DNA of 64,000 nucleotides from an uncultured Oscillospiraceae bacterium. Lineage in GTDB: Bacteria > Bacillota > Clostridia > Oscillospirales > Ruminococcaceae. Below, piece after piece: positions 25,335 to 34,051 of this stretch (positions are counted from its first letter, which is position 1; the number at the start of each line of letters is the position of its first letter). The position numbers and the translations under genes are program-made. The stretch is taken from NCBI GenBank assembly GCA_910579175.1, contig CAJTTB010000002.1, positions 1 through 64,000 of the forward strand, written 5' to 3'. The notes beneath the pieces are model-generated. The model was not told the origin of the DNA. It did not search any database and saw only the letters and a program-made list of their open reading frames with translations.

Positions 25335-26531
25335 TTATATCTTCAATTGATAACCTGCATCCATTAACGCAGTTCGAATCTCTTGAATATGTTCATGGTC
25401 TCTTGTTTCCATAACGATATGTAAACAACAAGCATTGATATCGCTTCCTTCACTGGCACGGTCATGATGTACTGCCACCACATTGCCGCCCAATCTTGCA
25501 ATAATTCCAGATACACCCTCTAGTTGTCCCGGTTTATCCAATAATTCAATGGTCAAATCAGCAGAACGCCCAGCTTTCAACAAACCTCTAGAAATCACTC
25601 TAGAAAGAATCGTCACATCAATATTGCCTCCAGAAAGTACACAGACCACCTTTTTCCCTTGAATCGGAACTTTATGGAACAATGCAGCAGCCAAGGATAC
25701 AGCGCCCGCTCCTTCTGCCACCATCTTTTGTTGTTCAATCAAAGTCAAAATCGCAGTAGAAATTTCATCGTCGGTCACGGTAACAATTTCATCTACATAC
25801 TTTTTGCAGATTTCAAATGTATTACAACCAGGCTCTTTTACTGCAATTCCGTCTGCAATTGTAGAAACATGTTTTAATGTCTGAATCTGGTCATGTTCTA
25901 TTGACCTTAACATACTAGGCGCACCACTTGCCTGTACGCCATATATCTTTATATTTGGATTTAATGATTTAATGGCAAAGGCAAGCCCTGAAATCAACCC
26001 GCCACCACCAATTGGCACAATCACTGCATCCACATCGGGAATCTGTTCTAAAATTTCTAACCCAATGGTACCTTGCCCAGCAATTACATCCTCATCATTA
26101 AACGGATGAATAAAGGTATAACCCTTTTCTTCCTTTAATTCCAATGCCCTTTGATAAGCATCGTCATAAACGCCCTTTACCAAGCAGACATCTGCACCAT
26201 ATCGCTTGGTTGCCTCTACTTTAGAAATAGGCGCACCGTCTGGCAAACAGATCAATGATTTGATGTGATTCTTTGTCGCTGCAAGTGCCACCCCTTGTGC
26301 ATGGTTTCCCGCAGAACAAGCAATGACACCTCGCTTTTTTTCCTCTTCATTCAATTGAGAAATTTTATAATAAGCTCCCCTTACCTTAAAAGAACCTGTG
26401 ACCTGCAAATTTTCACATTTCAGATAAATCTCAGCGTCAACACTCATATTTGGAGCATGTATCATATCCGTTGCTCGGATTACATTTTTCAACACATAAG
26501 AAGCATGATAGACTTTATCTAATGTCAACAT
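25335..26531 (-). CDS. ilvA: Threonine ammonia-lyase
   Basis: A 398-residue PLP enzyme converting threonine to 2-oxobutanoate and ammonia, the first step of isoleucine synthesis. The PLP lysine lies in TGSFKVRGAYYKIS (about 46-59), the substrate loop is ACSAGNHAQG (about 76) and the phosphate-binding loop GGGGLISG (about 175). A C-terminal ACT-like regulatory domain covers about 320-398 (LTIELLDKPGQLEGVSGIIAR). The single-ACT length of about 400 residues is common in Clostridia and does not by itself separate biosynthetic from catabolic forms. The T-box upstream argues for amino-acid-starvation control, hence the biosynthetic call. Confidence 0.92.
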   Translation of the reverse strand: MLTLDKVYHASYVLKNVIRATDMIHAPNMSVDAEIYLKCENLQVTGSFKVRGAYYKISQLNEEEKKRGVIACSAGNHAQGVALAATKNHIKSLICLPDGAPISKVEATKRYGADVCLVKGVYDDAYQRALELKEEKGYTFIHPFNDEDVIAGQGTIGLEILEQIPDVDAVIVPIGGGGLISGLAFAIKSLNPNIKIYGVQASGAPSMLRSIEHDQIQTLKHVSTIADGIAVKEPGCNTFEICKKYVDEIVTVTDDEISTAILTLIEQQKMVAEGAGAVSLAAALFHKVPIQGKKVVCVLSGGNIDVTILSRVISRGLLKAGRSADLTIELLDKPGQLEGVSGIIARLGGNVVAVHHDRASEGSDINACCLHIVMETRDHEHIQEIRTALMDAGYQLKI

Positions 26532-26570
26532 TTTTTCTCTTCCTTTCTTAAACCCATAAGCAAAAACAAA

Positions 26571-26843
26571 AACCCTCGTCCCTAAAAAAGAGACGAAGGC
26601 GCATTTTTACCCCGCGGTACCACTCTTATTGATGCAACATTTTGTTGCAACCACTTGATACATCTAACAATGTATTTTCTAATAACGGTGAAAATCCGTA
26701 TACACCTACTGCAAATTATTTTGGTTCGGCATATCTGCTCCAGGACGATACAATATTTGATATTTTTATTGTCTTACAGCACACGACAACTCTCTAAAAA
26801 AAACATTCAAACTTGCTTCCTATCATCACATTTATCAATATCT
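26571..26843 (-). promoter_or_regulatory. T-box leader of ilvA
   Basis: The minus strand shows the antiterminator consensus AGAGTGGTACCGCGGGG (around 26609-26626) and a terminator hairpin CCTTCGTCTC/GGGACGAGGG followed by TTTTTGTTTTTG (26571-26600). Stem I is recognisable but I could not settle the specifier codon; isoleucine or threonine is expected. Confidence 0.92.
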
Positions 26844-26849
26844 TTCATT

Positions 26850-26878
26850 ATGATAATCCTTTTTAAAAATTTTGTCAA
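26850..26878 (-). promoter_or_regulatory. Promoter of the ilvA T-box transcript
   Basis: Minus strand TTGACA (26873-26878) and TATCAT (26850-26855) with a 17-base spacer; one mismatch in the -10 hexamer. Confidence 0.7.
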
Positions 26879-27137
26879 GATTATCAAACTTAAATTTTAA
26901 AATTTCCTTCTTTTAGAAGAAAAATCCTATTTTTTACATCTCCTTGATATCTTTAGATTACAACTGTCTATCACTTATAAAACCGTTATCATTTACAAAT
27001 CAAACATTGCATCGATCGCGTATTTGTGATACAATCGCATAAAACATACAATCTAAAAAACAGCTAAATCGTTCCCAAACAAAACACATTGTCATATCGC
27101 TACGGCTAGATAATATATTTAGAAAGGATACTGATTT

Positions 27138-29225
27138 ATGATTACAAACATCCATTATGGAAATCAAAAATTTGATGTTGACTTTCGCGTCAATCACGAA
27201 TTTGGGCTGGAACTTCTAAACTTTTCTCCTGTGGGACACAAAGGGGATATTCCAGAGCAAGACTGTTCTAAATTTGATGTGGTCAATATTCAATGTACTG
27301 GAGAAAACGCTCCAGAACGCCGAGGATACAAACACAATGCTGGTACCGTAAAACTCTCTTATGATGAACGAGAAGAATATCAAAACAATTTTGGTAAAAA
27401 AGTAGAATTTCACCTAAGTGCAGAAAATGGTTTAGAAGTCATCTATCATCTACAATTTTATATTGATTTGAGCATTGTTCGCAGTTGGGTCACCGTTATT
27501 AACCAAGGAACCGAAGCAATTGGACTGGAATATATCTCCTCTTTTCTCTATCATGGACTATGCAAAAATGGTACACAACCCTATTGGCAAAAATCAGATG
27601 TTTATATTCCTTATAATAGTTGGTGTACAGAAGCACAGTGGAAAAAGTTTGACCTGGAAGACTTGGGATTAAACCGCATGTTAATGCATGGTTATCACTG
27701 TTCTGGAGATGGTTTTACACGTTATTCCTATGGTAGTTTTGGTTCTTGGTCATCCGCTGAATACCTTCCAATGGGCTATCTTTCCGATCGAGAAACCAAT
27801 GAAACGTATTTTTGGCAGATTGAAAGCAGCTGCGGTTGGCATGCTGAATATGGAACCACCAATCAAAATCACCTTTATATAGCGCTCAGTGGTCCCACCG
27901 AAAATGAAGGGCACTGGTGGAAAAATTTACTTCCCGGTCAACAGTTTACCACTGTTACCGCCGCATTTGGCGTCGTAGAAGGTGGTATTGACAAAGCTAC
28001 AGCGGAATTGACCCAATATCGCCGTTTGATTCGCCGATTAAACCAGGACAATCTCAAACTCCATATTGTGTTTAATGACTATATGAACTGTTTAAACGGA
28101 GACCCTACCGAAGAAAAAGAATTTGAAATCATTGATCGAGCTGCTGCATTGGGTTGTGAATATTACTGTATGGATGCCGGTTGGTACGACAAAGGATTTT
28201 GGTGGAATCGCGTTGGCGAATGGAAAGAATCCCCAGAACGTTTTCCCAATGGTCTTAAAAAAGTATTTGATTATGCACGCTCTAAGGGGTTAAAGCCAGG
28301 GGTATGGGTGGAAATCGAAGTGATGGGCACAGCCTGCCCTATTGCAGATACCTTGCCTGATAATTGGTTTTTTCAACATCATGGAAAACGCTATATAGAA
28401 CGGGACCGCTATCTATTAGATTTTCGCAATCCAGAAGTACAAGCCTACACCGCTCATGTAATTGAACGCCTGATACATGACTATGGATTGGAATTTTTTA
28501 AGATTGACTACAATGTCACTACTGGAATTGGTACAGATTATCAATCTGACAGTTTTGGAGATGGCTTACTAGAACACGTTCGTTGCTTACATCAATGGTA
28601 TGACAATCTCTATGCCAAATATCCCAATTTAATCATTGAAAACTGTGGAAGTGGCGGACAACGCATGGATTATGGCATGTTACAGCGACAGAGCTTACAA
28701 TCCACCAGTGACCAGACAGACTATTTATATAATTCCTACATTGCGGCAAATGTCGCCAGCGCTGTTACTCCAGAACAAGCGGGAATGTGGGTTTATCCCT
28801 ATCAAGACAATCCAGAACACGTCATTTACAACATGGTCAATGGTCTATTGCTTCGTCCTTATATGAGTGGCTTGATTTGGTCACTTTCCGACGCTTGTAT
28901 GGAATTGTTAAAAGAAGGAATCTCCCTTTACAAAACCATTCGCCAAGATATTCGTCAAGGTGTTCCATTCTTCCCACTTGGATTTGCCGATATAAAGGAT
29001 TCTGCACTTGCTTATGGGCTATCTTGTCAAAACAAAATTTATCTATCTGTATTTGGTGTCCAAACAGACAAGCTAGAAATTCCACTCTCTTTTGAAAAAA
29101 TACCATCTTCTATCAAAGTTATCTACCCCAAATCAGAAAATTGCAACTATCAATTGAAAGATCAACGATTAACTGTGAAACTTCCTCAAATAGCCAGTGC
29201 CAGATTATTTGAGATTCAGTTTTGA
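27138..29225 (+). CDS. Alpha-galactosidase, GH36
   Basis: A 695-residue retaining glycoside hydrolase with no signal peptide, so probably intracellular, releasing terminal alpha-galactose from oligosaccharides. It has an N-terminal beta-supersandwich (about 1-300), a TIM barrel (about 310-620) and a C-terminal beta domain. The nucleophile is the Asp of FFKIDYN (about residue 456). The acid/base is the Asp in STSDQTDY (about 525), after the GH36 signature ENCGSGGQRMDYG. AGAAAGGA precedes the ATG. It is transcribed alone and ends at a bidirectional terminator. Raffinose-type or galactomannan side chains would be plausible substrates. Confidence 0.94.
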   Translation: MITNIHYGNQKFDVDFRVNHEFGLELLNFSPVGHKGDIPEQDCSKFDVVNIQCTGENAPERRGYKHNAGTVKLSYDEREEYQNNFGKKVEFHLSAENGLEVIYHLQFYIDLSIVRSWVTVINQGTEAIGLEYISSFLYHGLCKNGTQPYWQKSDVYIPYNSWCTEAQWKKFDLEDLGLNRMLMHGYHCSGDGFTRYSYGSFGSWSSAEYLPMGYLSDRETNETYFWQIESSCGWHAEYGTTNQNHLYIALSGPTENEGHWWKNLLPGQQFTTVTAAFGVVEGGIDKATAELTQYRRLIRRLNQDNLKLHIVFNDYMNCLNGDPTEEKEFEIIDRAAALGCEYYCMDAGWYDKGFWWNRVGEWKESPERFPNGLKKVFDYARSKGLKPGVWVEIEVMGTACPIADTLPDNWFFQHHGKRYIERDRYLLDFRNPEVQAYTAHVIERLIHDYGLEFFKIDYNVTTGIGTDYQSDSFGDGLLEHVRCLHQWYDNLYAKYPNLIIENCGSGGQRMDYGMLQRQSLQSTSDQTDYLYNSYIAANVASAVTPEQAGMWVYPYQDNPEHVIYNMVNGLLLRPYMSGLIWSLSDACMELLKEGISLYKTIRQDIRQGVPFFPLGFADIKDSALAYGLSCQNKIYLSVFGVQTDKLEIPLSFEKIPSSIKVIYPKSENCNYQLKDQRLTVKLPQIASARLFEIQF

Positions 29226-29234
29226 CCTGTGATA

Positions 29235-29272
29235 AAAAGTGGATTGCTGTAAAATACAGCAATCCACTTTTC
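29235..29272. terminator. Bidirectional terminator between the alpha-galactosidase and phosphodiesterase genes
   Basis: AAAAGTGGATTGCTGT pairs with ACAGCAATCCACTTTT; both strands end in T-runs, which suits two convergent genes. Confidence 0.9.
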
Positions 29273-29286
29273 TTATTTGAGACATA

Positions 29287-30075
29287 TCAATCATTTAAAA
29301 TGGAAACTCCCTCCCATTGGGGGGCTGGTGCAATATTAAGTACCTTTGTAATCGTTGGAGCAATATCCTTGATATTCACTTGCTGCAATTCTTTCCCAGC
29401 TTTAAATGGCAAACCATGAAATATCATTGGAATGGTCATATCTTCTGGGCAATCCTCTCCATGATTTCTTCCATGTCCTCCATGGTCCGCGGTAATTATC
29501 ACAGAATATTCATCAGATAAAGCATCTATCAACATTTGAATACAATCAGAAGCATTGGAAATTGACTCCAAGTATTCTGTTCTCATCCAACCATAAGTAT
29601 GACCTGCTTCATCCGTGTGCCCTAGATACAAAAATACAAAATCTGGTTGTTCTTTTTGTATGTAAGTAATTGTTTTTTGTGTCATTTCCACTTCGCTTTT
29701 TATCGCTTCTTGATGTGGTATATATTCTGTTTGAAAATGACTATACTGCAAACTTCCAGGACGATTTAAATCGCGCAATTCTTCCCAATTATAAAACATT
29801 GCTGCTTTTTTGCCCGCTTTTGCCACCACATCTCCCAAGCTATCAATTGGGCGTGCCATCGGTACCCAATTATTCGTCAAAATACCATGACGTTCTGGAT
29901 CAACACTGGTAAACAAAGAAGTATGACATGGCAGCGTTACACTAGGCATTACTGTTGTTGCATGAAAACAATAGGTACTATTGTTTTTTAAATCCACCAA
30001 ATAAGGATTTTTGCACTGTTCTATTCCATCTGGACGCATTCCATCTACTAAAATCAATACTACTTTTTGACTCAT
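29287..30075 (-). CDS. Type I phosphodiesterase / nucleotide pyrophosphatase-like enzyme
   Basis: A 262-residue member of the alkaline phosphatase superfamily. Metal and catalytic residues are visible: Asp in VDGMRPDGI (about 9), the nucleophilic Thr in SVTLPCHTSLFT (about 47), and metal ligands in YLGHTDEAGHTYGW (about 150-163) and ITADHGGHGRNHG (about 196-208). No signal peptide. The family hydrolyses phosphodiesters such as nucleotide sugars or phosphonate-like esters; the substrate here is not deducible. A GAGAAGAGGGATTTAAG ribosome binding region precedes the ATG. Confidence 0.85.
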   Translation of the reverse strand: MSQKVVLILVDGMRPDGIEQCKNPYLVDLKNNSTYCFHATTVMPSVTLPCHTSLFTSVDPERHGILTNNWVPMARPIDSLGDVVAKAGKKAAMFYNWEELRDLNRPGSLQYSHFQTEYIPHQEAIKSEVEMTQKTITYIQKEQPDFVFLYLGHTDEAGHTYGWMRTEYLESISNASDCIQMLIDALSDEYSVIITADHGGHGRNHGEDCPEDMTIPMIFHGLPFKAGKELQQVNIKDIAPTITKVLNIAPAPQWEGVSILND

Positions 30076-30155
30076 CTTAAATCCCTCTTCTCTTTTTTGG
30101 ATGATATTATTTTATCATCTTTTATCTGAAAAGAAAAGTAGCTTTTACCATTTGT

Positions 30156-30365
30156 TTACGCATCTTCTGAAACAGAACTATCCTGTTGTTTTTCACTGCT
30201 TCTTTGATTTTTTTTTCTTTTTTTCACACACTCAGTTAATAAGTATTCAATTTGTCCATTGATAGAACGAAAGTCATCTTCTGCCCATTGTGCCAAATCC
30301 TCCCAAAGTACAGAGGATAAACGAAGTAAAAGTTGTTTTTTGGCTTTTTCCTTTTTCTCTGGCAT
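30156..30365 (-). CDS. Small ribbon-helix-helix (Arc-like) protein
   Basis: A 69-residue basic protein. KKQLLLRLSSVLWEDLAQWAEDDFRSINGQIEYLL has the strand-helix-helix pattern of Arc-type DNA-binding proteins, where QLLLRLS would be the DNA-contacting strand. A polar tail follows. It starts 12 bases after the SPFH gene stop, so the two are co-transcribed. Its target could be its own operon. Confidence 0.75.
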   Translation of the reverse strand: MPEKKEKAKKQLLLRLSSVLWEDLAQWAEDDFRSINGQIEYLLTECVKKRKKNQRSSEKQQDSSVSEDA

Positions 30366-30377
30366 GGTATTTCAACC

Positions 30378-31367
30378 TTAATAAATAGAGCCACTGTTGA
30401 CAACTGGTTGGGTATCTCGGTTTCCACACAACACCACCAATAAATTGCTAACCATTGCAGCTTTACGTTCTTCGTCTAATTCCACTACTTCTTTTTCATT
30501 CAGATGTTGCAATGCCATCTCTACCATACCAACTGCACCTTCTACAATCTTTTGACGAGCTGCAATCACTGCCTCTGCTTGTTGACGTTGTAGCATTGCC
30601 GCTGCGATTTCTGGTGCATAAGACAGATGTGTAATGCGAACTTCCAAAATTTCCAATCCTGCCATCTCCACACGAGATTGTAAATCCTGTCTCATCATCT
30701 CTGCAATTTCTTGACTGCTTCCGCGCAATGTTTTCTCATCACTTCCATCAGAAACATCATAAGGATAAAGTCTGGTAATGTGTCGTGTTGCAGAATCACA
30801 TTGAATGGATAAAAATGTTTTATAATTTTCCACATTAAATACTGCTTTTGCAGTATTCACCACTCTCCAAATCACAATGGTTCCAATAATGATTGGATTT
30901 CCCAACTCGTCATTCACCGTTTGTTTTTGGTTGTCTAAGGTCATTGTTTTTAAAGATATCTTTCTATTTTCAAATACGATATTGCTGCCGTTTACTCCTG
31001 TTGCTTGAAATCGCACAACCGCGCTGCTTGTGGGATTGACAAGTTCACAAAAGGGATTTACCCAGAAAAATCCATCGTGTTTGATGGTTCCATAATACTT
31101 TCCAAATAATGTTAAAACGATGGCTTCTTTTGGTCTAATAATCTTTAAACCGCACAATAAGATAATATCTGTTAACAATAGTACAATACCCACTACAAAT
31201 AAAGTAACACCCAATACCATTTTATTGGCACTCATCAGTACAATTCCCCAGATGATTCCGCCAACACACACCAACACCAACAAAAGCAGCAACAGTAAAA
31301 TGGGCATGCCTTTTTTGGGCTGTAATATTTTTTCTTCACAATGAATATTTGTTTTTGTTGTTTCCAT
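30378..31367 (-). CDS. SPFH/band-7 domain membrane protein
   Basis: A 329-residue flotillin-like protein with two N-terminal hydrophobic segments (about 20-75) and an SPFH domain (about 85-270), whose signature includes IRPKEAIVLTLFGKYYG and ISIKTMTLDNQKQTVND-like sequence. The helical tail contains AAAMLQRQQAEAVIAARQKI. The family scaffolds membrane microdomains. The ATG at 31367 is chosen because GGAAAACGTT lies just upstream and the earlier frame start lacks a site. It is paired with a ribbon-helix-helix gene. Confidence 0.88.
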   Translation of the reverse strand: METTKTNIHCEEKILQPKKGMPILLLLLLLVLVCVGGIIWGIVLMSANKMVLGVTLFVVGIVLLLTDIILLCGLKIIRPKEAIVLTLFGKYYGTIKHDGFFWVNPFCELVNPTSSAVVRFQATGVNGSNIVFENRKISLKTMTLDNQKQTVNDELGNPIIIGTIVIWRVVNTAKAVFNVENYKTFLSIQCDSATRHITRLYPYDVSDGSDEKTLRGSSQEIAEMMRQDLQSRVEMAGLEILEVRITHLSYAPEIAAAMLQRQQAEAVIAARQKIVEGAVGMVEMALQHLNEKEVVELDEERKAAMVSNLLVVLCGNRDTQPVVNSGSIY

Positions 31368-31593
31368 AACGTTTTCCTTTCCTAATACCAAACATATGAT
31401 GTATTAAAATGATATTATTATAATATCATTTTATATATTATTTGTCAATAATATTTCCGATTTATGCCAAGGATAAATGCAATGTATCCAAACAAATTAC
31501 CCTCTTATATTGTGAATAGCTCTAATTTTGATTGGTTATTATTCTTTAAAAATATCGCAATATACAAAAATCAGCCAATTTTTATATTTGCGC

Positions 31594-31622
31594 TTGTAAA
31601 CACATCAGAAAAAAGCTATAAT
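31594..31622 (+). promoter_or_regulatory. Promoter of the serS T-box transcript
   Basis: TTGTAA (31594-31599) and TATAAT (31617-31622) with a 17-base spacer. Confidence 0.7.
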
Positions 31623-31644
31623 AATGATAATTTCATACACCAAT

Positions 31645-31872
31645 AAGCGATGATGAAAAAGCAATCTTTCTTATTTTTGTTAGAGAGCCGGCGGTTGGTG
31701 CAAGCTGGTCAAAAACGAAAGATTGTTCCACTTTCGGAGCTTTCGATGATGAATCGAAGATTTGTACCCTTTACCGTACAATTTAAGTGGTCAGATTATT
31801 ATCTGGCAATTTGGGTGGCAACGCGAAAACCTTTCGTCCCATAGTTTGGGAGAAAGGTTTTTATTTTTGCAC
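31645..31872 (+). promoter_or_regulatory. T-box leader of serS
   Basis: Stem I elements (GATGATGAAAAAGCAAT, AGAGAGCCGGCGGTTGGTGCAAG) are followed by a T-box core with the variant GGGTGGCAACGCG (31813-31825) and a terminator hairpin AAACCTTTCGTCCC/GGGAGAAAGGTTT plus T-run (31828-31870). The TTCCAC preceding TTTCGGAGC contains a TCC serine codon at about the expected specifier position; this was not folded. The leader is relatively short. Confidence 0.88.
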
Positions 31873-31910
31873 ATTTAATTGTAAAACTATCATAAAAAAG
31901 GAGAAAAAAT

Positions 31911-33191
31911 ATGCTGGACATCAAACTATTAAGAACCAATCCAGAGATTGTAAAAGAAAATATCAAAAAGAAATTTCAAGATCAAAAACTCGTTTTAGTA
32001 GATGAAGTGATAGAGCTTGATAAACAGTTCCGAGATGCAAAATCAAAATGTGATGAACTGCGCAATCAACGCAATACCATCAGCAAACAGATTGGTGCAC
32101 TGATGGGTAAGGGATTAAAGGAAGAAGCTGAACAAACCAAAGCACAGGTTACTGCAATGGCTCAAGAATTGGCAGATTTAGAAAAACAAGAAGAAGTATT
32201 GCAAGCACAAATCAAAGAGAGAATGTTGGTAATCCCCAATATTATTGATGATTCTGTCCCAATCGGAAAAGACGATAGTGAAAATGTAGAAATCAAACGC
32301 TTTGGCGACCCCATTGTACCTGATTTTGAAGTTCCTTATCATGTGGATATTATGGAAAAATTCAATGGTATCGATTTAGACAGCGCTAGAAAAACCAGTG
32401 GAAACGGTTTTTATTATCTATGTGGTGATATTGCCCGTTTACATTCTGCAATTCTTTCTTATGCGCGCGATTTTATGATTGATCGTGGCTTTACCTATTA
32501 TATTCCCCCATATATGATTCGCAGCAATGTTGTAACTGGCGTTATGAGTTTTGACGAAATGGAAAATATGATGTATAAAATCGAAGGTGAAGACCTTTAT
32601 TTAATTGGTACAAGCGAACACTCTATGATCGGCAAATTTATTGATACCATTATCCCAGAAAATGAATTGCCAAAAGCACTTACCAGTTACTCCCCTTGTT
32701 TCCGCAAAGAAGTAGGGGCACATGGGATTGAAGAACGTGGTGTTTACCGCATTCATCAATTTGAAAAACAAGAAATGGTCGTTGTCTGTCAACCTGAACA
32801 AAGTATGGAATGGTTCACCAAATTATATAACAATACTGTTGATTTCTTCCGTTCTTTGGATATCCCTGTACGCACATTAGAGTGCTGTTCTGGCGATTTG
32901 GCAGATCTAAAAGTGAAAAGCATTGATGTAGAGGCATGGTCTCCTCGTCAACAAAAGTACTTCGAAGTTGGAAGTTGCTCTAATTTGGGAGACGCTCAAG
33001 CCCGTCGTTTGGGAATCCGTATCAAAAGCAAAGAGCGTGGCAATTATTTTGCACATACCCTCAATAATACAGTTGTTGCCCCTCCTCGTATGCTGATTGC
33101 CTTTTTAGAAAACAATCTCAACGCAGATGGAACCGTCAATATTCCAAAAGCATTGCAAATGTATATGGGTGGAAAAGAAAAAATTCAATAG
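31911..33191 (+). CDS. serS: Seryl-tRNA synthetase
   Basis: A 426-residue class II synthetase charging tRNA-Ser (and tRNA-Sec where present). The N-terminal long coiled coil that grips the tRNA covers about 28-105. Motif 2 is CFRKEVGAHGIEERGVYRIHQFEK (about 263-286) and motif 3 is NTVVAPPRMLIAFLENN (about 383-399). AAAAGGAG precedes the ATG. Controlled by the T-box directly upstream. Confidence 0.98.
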   Translation: MLDIKLLRTNPEIVKENIKKKFQDQKLVLVDEVIELDKQFRDAKSKCDELRNQRNTISKQIGALMGKGLKEEAEQTKAQVTAMAQELADLEKQEEVLQAQIKERMLVIPNIIDDSVPIGKDDSENVEIKRFGDPIVPDFEVPYHVDIMEKFNGIDLDSARKTSGNGFYYLCGDIARLHSAILSYARDFMIDRGFTYYIPPYMIRSNVVTGVMSFDEMENMMYKIEGEDLYLIGTSEHSMIGKFIDTIIPENELPKALTSYSPCFRKEVGAHGIEERGVYRIHQFEKQEMVVVCQPEQSMEWFTKLYNNTVDFFRSLDIPVRTLECCSGDLADLKVKSIDVEAWSPRQQKYFEVGSCSNLGDAQARRLGIRIKSKERGNYFAHTLNNTVVAPPRMLIAFLENNLNADGTVNIPKALQMYMGGKEKIQ

Positions 33192-33313
33192 ATCCCTTTT
33201 CAGAAAAGTGTTGTTGGGATATAACTTCAGCGGTATTTACAAAAGCACATTGATATAGCAGGAGTTCTGTATTATAATCGACCCAACAAATCGAGATTTG
33301 TGAGGTATCAGCG

Positions 33314-33859
33314 ATGAAATATAATAAAGTGATAATGTTAAAAAATGGTATTGAGTGCTGCTTGAGAAATGGAATGGAATGTGATGGGCAAGCCGTATTT
33401 GACAACTTTAATTTAACACATGGAGAAACCGATTATTTACTTACCTATCCAGACGAAAATTGCTTTGATGTTATGCAGGAAAGTCAATTCCTAAAAGAGA
33501 AATCTGAAAGTAAAAATGAAATCGAAATAGTTGCCGTAGTCGATAATGTAGTTGTGGGAACCGCTGGGATTGAAGCAGTGGGGAAAAAATATAAGATACG
33601 GCATCGTGCCGAACTTGGTATCAGTGTCGCTAAAGAATTTTGGGGGCTGGGGATTGGACAAGCATTAACTACAGCGTGTATTGAATGTGCAAAGACTGCG
33701 GGATATGTCCAGCTTGAGCTGAATGTAGTTGCCGACAATGTAAAAGCATTATCCATATACAAAAAAGCTGGGTTTGTTGAATATGGCAGAAATCCTAAAG
33801 GCTTTCATTCTCGATTAACAGGATTTCAAGAAGTTATTTATATGAGATTGGAATTATGA
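33314..33859 (+). CDS. GNAT-family N-acetyltransferase
   Basis: A 181-residue acetyl-CoA-dependent acetyltransferase. The acetyl-CoA-binding motif A is ELGISVAKEFWGLGIGQALT (about 97-116), with the RxxGxG equivalent as FWGLGIG, followed by motif B NVKALSIYKKAGFVEYG (about 140-156). GTGAGGTATCAGCG precedes the ATG. The acceptor substrate cannot be read from the sequence. Confidence 0.88.
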   Translation: MKYNKVIMLKNGIECCLRNGMECDGQAVFDNFNLTHGETDYLLTYPDENCFDVMQESQFLKEKSESKNEIEIVAVVDNVVVGTAGIEAVGKKYKIRHRAELGISVAKEFWGLGIGQALTTACIECAKTAGYVQLELNVVADNVKALSIYKKAGFVEYGRNPKGFHSRLTGFQEVIYMRLEL

Positions 33860-33882
33860 TAAACATATAAATTCCCGTTTAG

Positions 33883-34005
33883 CGAACAGTCATCCATCAA
33901 CAGGTGACTGCCCGCTTTGGATATTTTGACGAGTGGTTTGACAAAGCGGTCAACACCAATCTAAAAAGGGAGTTCAATAGCCTATTGAATTATCATGATT
34001 TTTAG
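33883..34005 (+). pseudogene. C-terminal remnant of an unidentified gene
   Basis: An open frame without a start reads RTVIHQQVTARFGYFDEWF and continues through DKAVNTNLKREFNSLLNYHDF to a stop at 34003-34005, immediately before a terminator. It has coding-like character but no start codon or ribosome binding site, so it is probably the tail of a deleted gene. The parent is unknown. Confidence 0.4.
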
Positions 34006-34006
34006 G

Positions 34007-34044
34007 TAAAAAAACTGTTTCGCAATTTGCGAAACAGTTTTTTA
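34007..34044. terminator. Bidirectional terminator after the GH38 gene
   Basis: AAAAAAACTGTTTCGCA pairs with TGCGAAACAGTTTTTT; it ends the minus-strand mannoside operon and plus-strand readthrough. Confidence 0.9.
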
Positions 34045-34051
34045 TATGCTA

